Below are positions 1 through 10,899 of a DNA stretch of 64,000 bases, one piece after another. The notes below the pieces were generated by a model that was given only the letters and a program-made list of their open reading frames with translations, did not search any database and had not been told where the DNA came from. The stretch covers positions 14,260,001 to 14,324,000 of the forward strand of contig NC_079878.1 in assembly GCF_029227915.1 (NCBI RefSeq). The letters run 5' to 3'. A program made the position numbers and the translations under genes. This DNA comes from Hydractinia symbiolongicarpus. Lineage: Eukaryota; Cnidaria; Hydrozoa; Anthoathecata; Hydractiniidae. Positions within the stretch are counted from its first letter, which is position 1. The number at the start of each line of letters is the position of its first letter.

Positions 1-145
1 TGCATGGCGACACTGATTTTCGTTTTTGTGTTTATGCGTTGCTTTTTTGTAAAACTGTTTAACTAACTGCAGTAAACGGATTGTTACACTCCCTTGTTGC
101 ATTTACATTTGTTTCATGGTATTTCAACTTGACCAGCTGATGTAG

Positions 146-2528
146 ATATTCTTCCAAAATGGCAGATTTGTTTACAGAAGTTTATAACTTATTGCCTTTG
201 TCTCATTTGATCAATAAAAAAGTTTTAGTAAGATTAATATTTATTACTTGTCTGGATCTTTTTTATGATCTAATAAATTTTTCTCAAAGCCTAAAGTGTG
301 AAGATACACCACTGCTGTGTTTTTTGGTTTTTTTTTGCCGGATTTTTATGGATTTTTCTCTGGAGGTAATTTGGTTTTTTTTGTTGTAACAAAATACAAT
401 ATTTTCTAGACGATGCATGGTGGGTTATTTAGTGAAGATGGTGTGACGTTAGAAGCTATTAAAAAAACAAACAGAAATAAACAACCTCCTGATTCAGGTA
501 TGCTTGTGATTTTTTTTCAATTATTCACATAACGCAAAATCTCATCTATTTTTGTCAAGGTGTAACAATTGTTTGGTTTTAGGCATAATGTGTGATTTAC
601 TTTGGTCTGATCCACAGCCTCAGGTTTGTTGTATAACAATTTTTTTAACTATGTGTACCTTGCTTACCCATCTTCATATCAATCCAACGCTAAATAAGTG
701 AACAACAATATTTTACTGAACTTTACACTGTATTTCCCCATATTTAATATCTTTCATTGTGTTGTCAGAAGCGACTGCAGAAAAACAATCAGACGCTCCT
801 TTTGTGATTTTGAATTGTGTTTCTCATAGGAAGTCCTCCAACCTTCTGTTTTTATTAGCTTTTCCAATCAAACCCCTTTAAAATAAGTTTTTAGACTGTT
901 ATTTTACTCCTTAAAACTAAAACTGAATTAACTGTGCGTTATCAACACTATTTTCAAATCAAGAAAGTACTGTATTTTGTAACATTCACCAAGTGCTATG
1001 TTGTGTTATTCAAATCCAAAAAAAGTGGTGTTGTATGACATTTTCTATTTTTATTTACCAACGATAGGGAAGAAATTAAGGAGAAAAGAATATTGAATAA
1101 GTTTTGTGAACAGACTATAGAAAATGCAGACTATAGATTGCGAAGGAACACATGTTTATAGAAATTGCGGAATAAAAATTGTGAATTAGTAAGCTAAAAC
1201 AGCTATTGCTTATATCCAGTGTCTAAAGTAAATTGCAAGCAAGTTTGTGAATATCTATCTTTGTTTAAAAATGTGGAATTTAAGCAAAAGGAAAACAAAG
1301 GTAATTTGACTTAAATACTTTTTTATACTGCTACACTAGCTGCTCACATTAAAAAATAGTGACCAAATTTTATATCGTTTTGATAGAATAATTCTTCTTT
1401 AACGAAGTTTAAAGAAAACTTGCAAATTTAAAAAGTTTTTACCATTTCTTAAGCCATTAATATACCGCCAAGGTTTTTATTTGCTTTTAGATTGGAAGGG
1501 CTCCCAGTAAACGTGGTGTTGGAGTTTCCTTTGGACCCGACGTCACTAAGGCTTTCTGTACTCTAAATAATCTAGGTATGTATTATCTGTCTTTGTCCTC
1601 TACCTGTTTTCAAAAAGTGTAATATCGTAACTGTCAATCATAATTCAGAAGAAGAAAAAATACATTTTTAAGTACCTCCCTTTAAGTAGTTGTTAAATTA
1701 CATCCTTAATTTGTTTCACTCATTAAAAATATTTAATACTTCCTTCCTGATTTTAACAAGTGAAGTTTTTTAGATTATATTATAAGAAGTCATGAAGTCA
1801 AATCAGAAGGCTACGAAGTGGCTCATGATGGGAAATGTATCACTGTCTTTTCTGCTCCGAATTATTGGTAACTTATTTTATTGGTGTTTTGTAGTTAATT
1901 TTCTCTTTTTTATTTATATTTTTTGTTTAATTATAGTTAATGTAAACATTAGTGTCATTTTTCTCGATTTTTTTCATCTCCATCTTTTATTGTCTTTAGT
2001 GATCAAATGGGAAACAAAGGAGCTTTTATTACTCTGAAATCTAACTTAGTTCCAAAATTCACAACATACGAAGCAGTGGTATGTCGGACGATTGTTGTAT
2101 TTTCAACTTCTATTAACTTGTTTTCGTATTATTTATAACAAATTATAGAGTTATATTCGCAACGTTTTACTACATTCGCAAAATTAAGGAAATGACTATA
2201 ATGTACCATACTCAATCACTTTCGTTGCCACATCTATATTTTTATTAAGTCGTATTTGAATATAGAAGACTATTTTCTTTTTTTAGAATTTATCTTAACT
2301 TTTAAAATAAACCATTTCTCTTATTGTTTATTATAAAAATAAATCTTTACGAAAATTTGTACTCATTCGCAAAAATTCGTCTTCAAGAAATCATACGAAA
2401 ATTTCTTCAAACTTAATCTTGTTTTTCAGATTCTGTTTAATCGAATTTGCTTATGTTTTTAGCCACACCCCTCTGTAAAACCAATGGCTTATGCAAATTC
2501 AATGATGTCGATGTTTGGATTAATGTAA
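146..2528 (+). CDS. PPP5C: Serine/threonine protein phosphatase 5, C-terminal seven exons (5' part lies outside the window)
   Basis: This is the C-terminal half of the PPP-family catalytic domain of protein phosphatase 5, a TPR-containing Ser/Thr phosphatase that works with Hsp90. I read seven exons: 146-227, 410-497, 583-623, 1491-1575, 1774-1867, 2000-2078 and 2463-2528, all with GT-AG borders and matching phases. Together they give family landmarks in order: a [20 protein letters not shown] segment, the metal-site [73 protein letters not shown], and the C-terminal tail [13 protein letters not shown] ending at TAA. The metal-binding and catalytic residues expected in this half (His of MHGG, His of RSHE, Tyr of PNYCD) are present. 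The first exon begins inside a codon, so the TPR region and the GDxHG/GDxxDRG motifs must lie upstream of base 1. The tail after PMAYAN differs from vertebrates. Assignment is firm from motif order. Confidence 0.93.
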
Positions 2529-3698
2529 ACCAATTCTTCTCAGCGAAAATACTACTGCTGCTAATCCGCAGGGTTTTTGAGAACGCGTGTCATGTTGGCG
2601 GCTCAACGGAGTGAATTCTCCTCAAATGAAAATATCAATGCAAGAAAAACAAGAATTATATTGTGCATATATATGAATTGAAGTGGAATCGAAATTACGG
2701 ACTAGTAGAGTATAAATATAGTTACTTATTTTTCATATTAAGATTTAAATTGAACAAATTAAACAAAAATCATTGTTGCTTTAAAATGTTTCCAAAAGCA
2801 TGCAAGTAAAAGTTATAAGGACCATGTAGTAAAAAGAAAAAGGATGCATTCGAAGTGTTTCCCTTTATGTCATTTGAATTTATAACTTTAAAGAACAGAT
2901 AGAAATATAATTATCGACCTTTTGCTTTTAAAACGGTTTCAGGAGTCCTGAAAACCTACGTGCTAATAAATCACCTGTTCCTCGGTGTGTTTAATAAGCA
3001 ACCCATTTTAAGGACCAGGCCTTTCTTGCTAAGGGAAGAGGGCTTTTATGACCCTCAATATTGTTATTGCGAACCCTAAACCCTGTGTTCGTCAGTAGTG
3101 AACTCAACTGCAAAAAATTCTCTGAAGCACACTACAGCGCTGTTTAAACTTTTTTAACAGTTTAACTAACTAAGGTTGCTAGGAAAAAGTTTTCAGGTGG
3201 TGAATATGAGATCTGAGAGTTGCTAATCAAGTTGTTTCATTTTGACCTAAGACACAGTCTAGGCACTCATGACAGAACTTCGTATAGCCTGGTTTCATCA
3301 GATATTATGATGCTTCTACCTGTAACTTCTGTTTTTTCTAAATTATCTTTTTCCTATCAATATTTTGTATTGTTTTAATTCGACTCGTAAAAATCGTGGA
3401 TATTTCTATAAATATAATATGTATTTATTTCAACTTATATAGTCACTACTGAAACTACTTTTTGATGAGATAGGTTAATGAACACTATTGAATGTAAGTG
3501 ATGTTTTTTTTATTGTATATGCATATAATGATTTTTTTTCAGACAAGTTTGGCTAGATACAAATTTATATAAATATAAGAAAAAAGAAAAAAACACTATG
3601 ATGTGCAGCTTGTGACATAATTGGTGTCATGGTCATTATCGTTTCAGTGCTTCATTTGTTCAGAAGAGAAATAAGCCTGATTTTCTCATATACACGAG
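2529..3698. other. Non-coding interval between PPP5C and PSTK
   Basis: This interval holds the PPP5C 3' UTR and the PSTK 5' flank. I see no coding exon and no recognisable repeat. It is AT-rich with short T tracts. Any PSTK promoter would lie just upstream of 3699, but no clear TATA or initiator element stands out. Confidence 0.5.
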
Positions 3699-4766
3699 AT
3701 GACTGTCACACTGTGTATTTTAGTAGGATTGCCAGCTGTTGGAAAAACAACTTTAGTCGAATTACTAAGAGAACACATGAGCGACACGAATTTGCACGTT
3801 TGTGTTGTCAATTATGATGAGTTGCTGCCGAAACATATTGTGTTCCATGAAGTTGCAACTGCAAATCCATGTAACAACGTCGATGCAAGCAAAAGTGGGT
3901 TATATAGCAAGAACGAATGTTGTATAAAACATTCATTACCAAGCAAAAGCGAACGGTATGAAAGTAGTCAACAGTCTTGGAAATATTATCGAAACCAGGT
4001 ATATGAATTTACTTCCGAAACAGTGAAGTGGTTACAAGGTGGAAATATCTTTCCTGAGAATGCCTTGTCGAGAGATGTTAATAACCTTTGTTGTTGTTTT
4101 ACGTCCAAGCAAAAAAGAGCTAAAAGTATACGGCATGTGTTTTTTATTGATGACAATATGTTTTACAGAAGCATGCGGTATGAATATTTCCAACTTGCTC
4201 GTCTACTCGAATGTTCATATTGTCAAATTTTTATAAAAGGTAACATACAAGACTCTATCAACAGAAATTCGAACAGAATCGGAAGTATTGTAACTGAGGA
4301 TACCATTATTAAAATGACAGCTTTGCTGCAGGAACCCGATGTAGTCAGACATACTTGGGAAAGCAATACATTTGTTTTGGAGAATAGAACGCCATTCAGC
4401 GACGAACTTGTGAAAGATATATACAAATTTATAAACAAGTCCTCGGAAAATATTGTTTCACCAATCGTTGAGAAAAATCTTGACATATTGGAAGCTGACC
4501 GGAAACAATGCTTGGAAAATCTTCTACATCAGTGCGATCAAATTACTCGAAAATATTTATCAACCTACATGAGCGATTGTAAAACGAAATGCGAAAGTAA
4601 GGACGAGTTGCAGAAGATGGGAAAGAGGTTAAATAAGAAAAGAAAAGAATATCTTAACATGATTACAACCGGAGAAATTTCTTTCTTCGACTTACAAAAT
4701 AAACCTTTTGACGATGTTTTCACAGAAAGAGTAGTTGAAAAGTTTCGAGGTTTCTTAAACGAATGA
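3699..4766 (+). CDS. PSTK: L-seryl-tRNA(Sec) kinase, single exon
   Basis: PSTK phosphorylates Ser-tRNA(Sec) to O-phosphoseryl-tRNA(Sec), the step before SepSecS makes selenocysteine in archaea and eukaryotes. The 355-residue protein is close to the usual length of about 350. Residues 5-18 form a strand and a P-loop with GLPAVGKTT (Walker A), as in the gluconate-kinase-like ATPase domain. The centre has FFIDDNMFYRSMRYEY, matching the family's DD-containing Walker-B-like segment followed by YRSMRYE. The C-terminal half is a helical, lysine-rich tRNA-binding region. The start at 3699 puts the P-loop at residue 10, as in relatives. A longer upstream frame in another phase (from 3629) is a shadow. 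There are no introns, although the neighbouring genes have them. It lies 1.2 kb downstream of PPP5C on the same strand. Presence implies that this animal makes selenoproteins. Confidence 0.93.
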   Translation: MTVTLCILVGLPAVGKTTLVELLREHMSDTNLHVCVVNYDELLPKHIVFHEVATANPCNNVDASKSGLYSKNECCIKHSLPSKSERYESSQQSWKYYRNQVYEFTSETVKWLQGGNIFPENALSRDVNNLCCCFTSKQKRAKSIRHVFFIDDNMFYRSMRYEYFQLARLLECSYCQIFIKGNIQDSINRNSNRIGSIVTEDTIIKMTALLQEPDVVRHTWESNTFVLENRTPFSDELVKDIYKFINKSSENIVSPIVEKNLDILEADRKQCLENLLHQCDQITRKYLSTYMSDCKTKCESKDELQKMGKRLNKKRKEYLNMITTGEISFFDLQNKPFDDVFTERVVEKFRGFLNE

Positions 4767-4987
4767 AATCTGCTTAACTAAGTTTTACTTTTCAATTTTG
4801 ATTTTATATTTGTTTACAATGCAATTCTTTTACCTTGAAGAATGTAGAATGCATTTGGTTGATTCTGTTTGTTTGTGATATGCCATTATAGTTCTCCCTG
4901 ATTGTGCACACATGTTTACCATTTGGTTGACATTGTTAATACTAGCTAATCTGATGTTAATTCTCATTTTAGCAGTAAATACAAATT

Positions 4988-5138
4988 ATGTATGGAACCA
5001 ACCAGCAACCTCTGTACTCTTCCATGAGAGGTTCACCTATGCACCAGAGTTCTCGAAGTTATGCACGGCCACCACAACCTAGTCCACATCTGCAAAGACA
5101 GGGACAGTTTGGCTTGCCACAACGAAGTTATTCAACAG
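4988..5138 (+). CDS. Candidate alternative first exon, Gln/Pro/Ser-rich, possibly of the downstream CIBAR1-type gene
   Basis: A 151-base open exon starts at an ATG and ends at a strong donor (ACAG|GTAAGG). It encodes 50 residues rich in Gln, Pro, Ser and Arg, beginning MYGTNQQPLYSSM, plus one extra base. That phase (one base carried over) is the one required by the acceptor at 6537, so it could splice to the BAR-coding exon in place of the exon at 6254-6407. A pyrimidine-rich stretch and AG occur just upstream (about 4964-4972), so it might also be an internal exon of an unseen transcript. I do not recognise the peptide. Composition and donor quality argue for real coding sequence. The link to the downstream gene is inference from phase. 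Confidence 0.4.
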
Positions 5139-5339
5139 GTAAGGCTGCCCGTAGAACGTACTCTTTTTTATAATTTGTTTACGTTGATAGGAGTAGTGCC
5201 ACTTCTTCAACTTGTGGAAAATCCACGTGTTCGCCCGTCCTGTAAACTCGGTACTCCGAATCGTTTTTTCGTGGATTCTTAGCACTAAATAGCGATCCGT
5301 TTTTCTCATTTTGAGTATGTGTTTAGTGAAATATCTTAA

Positions 5340-5988
5340 GCTTGGTTTACACTGGTGAGAAATCTATATTCCCTATAGTATGAAAAAATTTAAGCAAAAG
5401 AATTGTAATCATTCTAACATGAATTAGCTGTTATTTTTATTTTTTTATAATTTGAAAGTTGTGAGAATCGTTTAAAGGAAATCAAGACGAAAAATTACAA
5501 AATTATATTGCACGCTGTTTTTAAAACAATAGTGTGTTTCGTTTCAACCTCAATATTCTTAACCTTTTGACAAATACCAGACTCGTGTATTCTTAATATA
5601 TTCTTAGCATGGAAAGAAAAAATGATAGAATGGAGAAAATTCGAGATTATCGTGTAAAAAAGCTTGTTCTAATTTTGCTATAGCAAATCTGCTACGTATA
5701 ACGCACCCATTACTTTTAGTTCACAATAAGAAATTGAACTTTTATCAAATTTAAAGCCTCATAAAGGTTTTCAGAACAAAAAGTCTAGTCTGGGCATATT
5801 TTTACGAAGGTAGCTAAACGTGCCTATTTCTTCTTTCTAAGTTTTTATGAATCTAGACGAGTAACATTTTATTTTTTTTCTAAAGTTCTGAGGTGTTTTG
5901 ATGCGAACACGTTCCATGATTTTTCAGGCGTAAATTCGCAATATTAATCTCATAATTTATATGTAATTCTTATTAGTGTAAACCGACC
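5340..5988. mobile_element. 649-bp MITE with short inverted termini, flanked by TTAA
   Basis: The left end reads GCTTGGTTTACACT and the right end AGTGTAAACCGACC, which are inverted copies with two mismatches. A TTAA tetranucleotide abuts both ends (5336-5339 and 5989-5992). TTAA target duplication is the signature of piggyBac-type elements, so this looks like a non-autonomous relative. It has no coding capacity. It lies between the two candidate first exons of the CIBAR1-type gene. Confidence 0.65.
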
Positions 5989-6253
5989 TTAAATTCTATG
6001 AAAAAACTGTTCAAACGATCTCTCTTTTTGTGCATAATGAGAACAAAACTGCGCGTCTTGTTTTCACGATAAACTCACTTTCAGCTTTTAATAGCGCTGG
6101 GAATAGAAGTAATTCGTATGTTATCGTATCATAAATTTGTTGTTTGTTATTTTTTAACTGCACAGTTAGTTGTGTAAAAAGAAAGTTTGGATGTTCTTGA
6201 GAACTGAAAAAAGAGTTTTTTTGTTATTATAATTTATAACACGAACATAAATA

Positions 6254-7348
6254 ATGGATCAAGGGGTGTCTGTGAGAGACGAGGAGAGTAGTTTATCTGA
6301 AAATGGCGACACCACTTTTGATCGAACTGACGAAACTGACGAGATAAAAGATATTAAAAAAGAGAAGTTGGAGAAAAATATAAGCGAGAATAGTAGAAAA
6401 GGGAAAAGTGAGTCGGCGCTGTGTAAAATTATAAGGCGTAGACATTTTTCGTTTATATATAAAGAAAATCTAATAACGAGCTGTCTTTTACTAAAATATA
6501 TGAATAAGGAACTATAATTCCTTCTTTTTGCTTTAGGGGACTTGAAAACGTCTATGCGAGCTGGAGAACAACAAACAAAAGTAGTGAACGAAAACATTGA
6601 GAAAGTCGAAAACCATTTTCCCCACATTGTCCAAGATATTAATTTGTATACCGTGCGTTCGGCGAAATTACGAGATGCGGGTGATAACTTCGCGAAATCT
6701 TTGCAGGATTATGCTGTATCTGAAACACCGGTGTTACGACAGGGTTTGAGCGCATTCGCAGAATGTTTTGCCTCTGTACAAGATCATAGAAACGTGCTAG
6801 TAAACCGCCTCGAGAATAAGGTTGTTCAGGCGTTCTCCGTGTACGAAACGAAGTGTAAGCAAGCCAAGCTGGACGTGAAGCAGCACACCGTCGCGCATTC
6901 GAAAGAATTAAACCAACACAAATCTTTCGAAAGAGTGAAAACGAAATCAACACAACAATTTCAATTAGCAAAAGCTGAAGCAAAATACAAAAAAGCGGCT
7001 GAAGAAGCCAATAGATCTGCGCAAATACTGGACGACCAAGTTTCTGACTTTGAACGACAAAAAACTCGCGACTTAAAAAAAGTGTTTGGAGAATTTATGT
7101 TAAGCGAAATGTTGTTTTATGCAAAAGCATTAGAAATTTACACGCGCGCGTATCAAGAACTTATGGAAGTAGACGAAGAAGAAAACGTTGAACAACTTCG
7201 ACAATCGATGAAATGGGCACCTCATCAATTCGCCAATCAGATCCCTCAGAACAGCATGTACACATCAGCACCTACTTTGATGCAGCCGTCCAACACGCAA
7301 CAGGCTGGTTCGTCAGCATCAAATCAAAGCTTGGAAAGAACTATGTAA
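6254..7348 (+). CDS. CIBAR1: CIBAR1/FAM92-type BAR-domain protein
   Basis: The gene has two exons: 6254-6407 (ATG start, 51 codons plus one base) and 6537-7348, joined by a GT-AG intron of 129 bases, for 321 residues. Exon 1 encodes an acidic and lysine-rich N-terminus without clear homology. Exon 2 matches the FAM92 BAR-like domain from its first heptads (QTKVVNENIEKVENHF) through RSAKLRDAGD, SETPVLRQGLSAFAECFA, VQDHRNVLVNRLENKVVQ, and the hallmark NNFERQK-like VSDFERQKTRDLKKVFGEF and EMLFYAKALEIYTRAYQEL. The Ser/Gln-rich tail ends at TAA. In vertebrates CIBAR1 binds CBY1 at centrioles and the ciliary base, bends membrane and aids ciliogenesis; the same role is likely here. A competing start is in exon 4988-5138. 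Translation could also begin at the ATG inside exon 2 (6554). Confidence 0.88.
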
Positions 7349-8329
7349 AAGTTATTTTATTATTTATATATTTATTTTTAAATCTTAACTGGACTATTCG
7401 TATCTCGAATATTTTGGTGCTCAAACTAATTTATCGGTTCATTTGCTGTCGGAGGTGTTTTTTTCGGACTCAAGATGGTATATATTAAAGTGTTATGTTT
7501 CCAAGTTTTTAATATATACATATAATTAATATATTATTCGCAGTTTATTATATATAATATTAGATACCTTATTTGTACAAATTTGTGGAGAATATGTGGG
7601 AAAGTTGGCGCAGTATATGGTAGTACACGATTTATTATATATTTTTCTTCCAAAGTTTAAATTTACTTTTGATAAAGTTCTTTTTCCTTTTTTTTTCCTG
7701 TTTTTGATTTTTTGGTCCCCCTTAAAAGTAGACTGGGCACTAGGAAATTTCTGAACGCGAGTAAGATACTGGAGCGGAGCTCAATCACACGGCAGTAACC
7801 AGACTATCTCTTCTTCTTATGACTATGTTGTCTGATAACACTTCAGTCTAATTTTAGATAGTTTCGTCAAATTAAATCATGATCCGTGTAAAAAATTATA
7901 CGAATAATGTGTTGGTTATAATTGCATTGAGAAGAACAGAACAATCGAAATGATTACTCTTCTATACGTTTCCAACGTATGCCGTTTTTATTTGAATTAG
8001 TTCGTACTTAAGTTCTATTTAAACCATCTATCTTTAAAAAACAATTTTGGGTGGGTCGGGTGGTTGCCTTTTACTGGAAACTCGTGGGAATGGAATTGTT
8101 CTCCTGGAAAATATTTGGTTTTTGTTTGATCTTCTTTTTTGTTATCGTTTTAGGTTTGTTTCTGAAAATACTCTAAAACAACCTTTATAAATCAGTGGCT
8201 ACCCTTGTGCTCGTTTTTAGCACCCCATATTCAAAAGAAAAAATACACACCTCGTACCCATTTCGTTGTGGCTGTTGTACTTTTTTACTTGAAATACAAT
8301 TATATGCTAACACGGTACGGTGGTTGATA
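7349..8329. other. 3' UTR of the CIBAR1-type gene and tRNA 5' flank
   Basis: The first 300 bases are AT-rich with many TATATA and TTAATA runs, as in a 3' UTR. The rest shows no exon, no repeat that I can name, and no RNA gene until the tRNA at 8330. Confidence 0.5.
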
Positions 8330-8401
8330 TCCTCGGTAGTATAGTGGTAAGTATCCCCGCCTGTCACGCGGGAGACCGGGGTTCGATTCCCCGCCGGGGA
8401 G
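8330..8401 (+). tRNA. tRNA-Asp (GTC)
   Basis: This is a 72-nt cloverleaf. The acceptor stem TCCTCGG pairs with CCGGGGA (one G-T), followed by discriminator G. The D-loop, A box (GTAGTATAGTGGT), anticodon loop with GTC at 8363-8365, and the T-arm B box GGTTCGATTCC are all canonical. It reads almost like the vertebrate tRNA-Asp. No CCA is encoded, as expected in eukaryotes. Confidence 0.97.
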
Positions 8402-8787
8402 GATAAATTTTCGTTTGTTTAGTATTATTTATAAACAGCTTTTTATACTTTCTTGGAAAATAATGAAAGTCACTTTTTACTGACTGGATTTTTGAGTTTA
8501 GACGTTTTGTGCCCACTAAACGACCGACGACGAGAAGTTTGAATTTTCAAGCTTTTTTTAAAAGAAAACTTTAACAAAAGGACAATAAAATAAAAAGGAC
8601 AATAAAACAATTTTAATGATTATTTTCAATTTCTCTTTCATTCGAACATTTTCCCTCCTTTCACCTTCGAATTTCTGTTTTGTTATGGACAGAATCTCTA
8701 GCAGACTGCTGAGGTACCAATGGAGTCCACTAATAGAGAATTAACGTCTTACTGTATAATTATCTTAACAGATCTTCAATTAAATGT

Positions 8788-8861
8788 GGCCGGTTAGCTC
8801 AGTCGGCTAGAGCGTCGTGCTAATAACGCGAATGTCGTGGGTTCGAGCCCCACACTGGCCA
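8788..8861 (+). tRNA. tRNA-Ile (AAT)
   Basis: This is a 74-nt cloverleaf. The acceptor stem GGCCGGT pairs with ACTGGCC, and the discriminator is A. The A box TTAGCTCAGTCGG and B box GGTTCGAGCCC are intact. The anticodon AAT is at 8822-8824, read as IAU after editing. It lies 386 bases downstream of tRNA-Asp on the same strand. Confidence 0.96.
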
Positions 8862-9238
8862 AATACTTATGTCCATTTTTATCCTTTCTTCTCTGCTTTC
8901 TTTTTCTTTCACTCAACCCCTTTCTTGAACTCGCAAGAAAAATTTGTTCCAGATAAAGTTCTTTCTTTAATATATCTAATTTAATAAATTTCTTTTATAA
9001 ATCTAAAATACCTTGGTGGACCGCAAAGGGACCGAGACTTAGTTTGAGATAGAGATTCCACTATTAGTTTCATTAGCATTAAAAATATTAATAGACCGAG
9101 ATAAAACGTCTGAGGTTGTGTGAGGGTCCTGACCGAGAGGTAATTGGCATTATTTTATAACCTCGAAAATAATAAAAAAAATAGTGAGCTTCGAAAAATA
9201 AAATAAAAAATAGTGGTAAATTAAAGAACTAAAAACTT

Positions 9239-9331
9239 TGCTCCAGGGGAGGCTCGAACTCCCGACCTTCGCATTTCTTTGTCGATACTGACTTATAAGT
9301 ACGACGCGCTAACCGACTGTGCCACTGGAGC
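9239..9331 (-). tRNA. tRNA-Ile (TAT) with intron
   Basis: On the minus strand the acceptor stem GCTCCAG pairs with CTGGAGC, with discriminator A at 9239. The anticodon stem-loop contains TAT at 9295-9297, followed by an intron of about 19 nt placed after position 37, the standard site. The mature halves match the conserved tRNA-Ile(UAU), which carries an intron in vertebrates as well. The B box GAGTTCGAGCC is present. It decodes AUA and is a low-copy tRNA in most animals. Here it is divergent to, and within 400 bases of, tRNA-Ile(AAT). Confidence 0.95.
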
Positions 9332-9994
9332 TTGCACTTTAAGGGAAAATTTTAAAACATATTTACCCGGAATTACTCTTTTTGAAATTGTATATACTTT
9401 TTTTCTTTTACAACATATATTTCTTCCAAATTCTTAAAAATTAAAAAAATGCAAATTATTTTCTTTGTGGCTTACCTTTTCTAAAAATAATTTTGCGAAA
9501 AAACTAAAAACGGAGCAACTCATTTATCAGAACTGTTTGTATAACAATCAGAAAATTTGATTTCAACCTGATTTCTTTGAGCATTTTGTATTTATTTTAT
9601 ACAACACATTATAACAAATATTTGAGATTGATTCTGTGACAATTTTAGCATGTATTATTCCATCATGTTTGTTGTTTCCCAGAAAAGAAAATCTTGTCTT
9701 TGTAATCAATTTTAGTCGAGGATTTTTCTTAAAACTTTATTTAGGTGACAGTGAATTCTGTCTATTTTTGAATTTCCGCGCCCTAAGGCGTAGGAAATTC
9801 TTTAAAACCGTCGTTTTTTTCTTTCGGAGCATTTTTTGAGAACAAATCGACCCTGGGATTTCACGTTCCTTCGAGAGGAGGATAGTATTGGTATAACTGA
9901 CTAACTAACTAACCTTGTCCCAAATGGTCAACTGCAGCGTCACAGATTTAAACTTCGTACCCAAGCTCTCTGAGTACTGGGAATTCATTTAAAT
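9332..9994. other. Non-coding interval
   Basis: AT-rich DNA with no exon, RNA gene or repeat that I can identify. A 67-codon frame at 9636-9839 has a hydrophobic, low-complexity translation without an acceptor or donor context and is not called. Confidence 0.45.
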
Positions 9995-10370
9995 GACGTT
10001 TTAGGCCAAAATTGGTATTTGTTTTCTACAAAATTTGGCACAGTTAACAAATAAAGTATGCTAAACATGGTGGTGACATCAAAATTTTCATTTCTTGTTA
10101 CCTAAATGTTATTTAAGGCCAAAATTGGTCCAAAATTTAAAACTACTTTATTTTCAACAAAAATTGGCAAAATTAACGAAAAAAGTATGCTGAACATAAT
10201 GGGGACATCAAAATTTTGATTTTTGTCACCTAAATGCCATTTTAGGCCAAAATTGGTCAAATAAAGTATGCTAAACATGATGGTGACATCAAAATTTTGA
10301 TTTCTTGTTACCTAAATGTTATTTTAGGACAAAATTGGTTCAAAAATTAAAACTACTTTATTTTCTAATT
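9995..10370. repeat. Minisatellite-like tandem repeat, full period about 133 bp
   Basis: The core GGCCAAAATTGGT recurs near 10003, 10110 and 10243, with the variant GGACAAAATTGG near 10327. Between cores the sequence repeats AAAGTATGCTRAACAT, GGTGACATCAAAATTTT and ACCTAAATGYYATTT. Spacings of 107, 133 and 84 bases show that units are deleted to different extents. The core GGCCAAAATTGG is itself nearly palindromic. Confidence 0.8.
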
Positions 10371-10497
10371 CTATTACTGTGGAAAGTTTATCATTTCTTG
10401 AACATGATGGTTTAGTAAGCGACGTTTCGGGAGATCCTTCTCCCATCATCGGGCAGAGTAAAATGATGTTAAGCATGTATTTATATAATTGCAGAGG

Positions 10498-10664
10498 TGT
10501 AGTATTTATCTATCATCAGATAAAAAGTATTCTTCTGATAAAAGGAGCTAATCACATATAAACATAAAGTCTGATATCAGATGCTGTGACGCCATCTTGG
10601 ATCGTGTTTAGAGAGCCAGCCGAAACTCACGGCATCCGATATATACCTAGTAAAATATATTACA
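10498..10664 (-). repeat. 3' LTR of the Ty3-type element
   Basis: This 167-bp direct repeat is base-for-base the same as 15214-15380 as far as I can read. On the coding strand it begins TGTAATATATTTTAC and ends AAATACTACA. It is flanked on the outside by AGAGG. Confidence 0.95.
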
Positions 10665-10680
10665 ATCCCTCTTTTTCTCG
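10665..10680 (-). other. Polypurine tract of the Ty3-type element
   Basis: On the minus strand the tract CGAGAAAAAGAGGGAT directly precedes the 3' LTR, as required for plus-strand priming. Confidence 0.8.
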
Positions 10681-10899
10681 AAGTTATTGTTGTTGATTTC
10701 TTGATTGTTTGTTTTATAACATGTTCACATATTTGCTTTTCAACTCAGTTCCTCTGCACGTACATAAAACGTTTTTGTTCTTCAGCTATACACATCGGTC
10801 TTTTACTATATACATCGTATCGTTCGTCTGCTATATATATATACCGTTTATCATTATCGTTCTTGTTATCATTATCTTGTTATCGTTCTTATTTTTTCT

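Noticed and set aside
3629-3817. 62-codon frame overlapping the PSTK start
   Set aside because: It is out of phase with PSTK, which has the P-loop and full family match.
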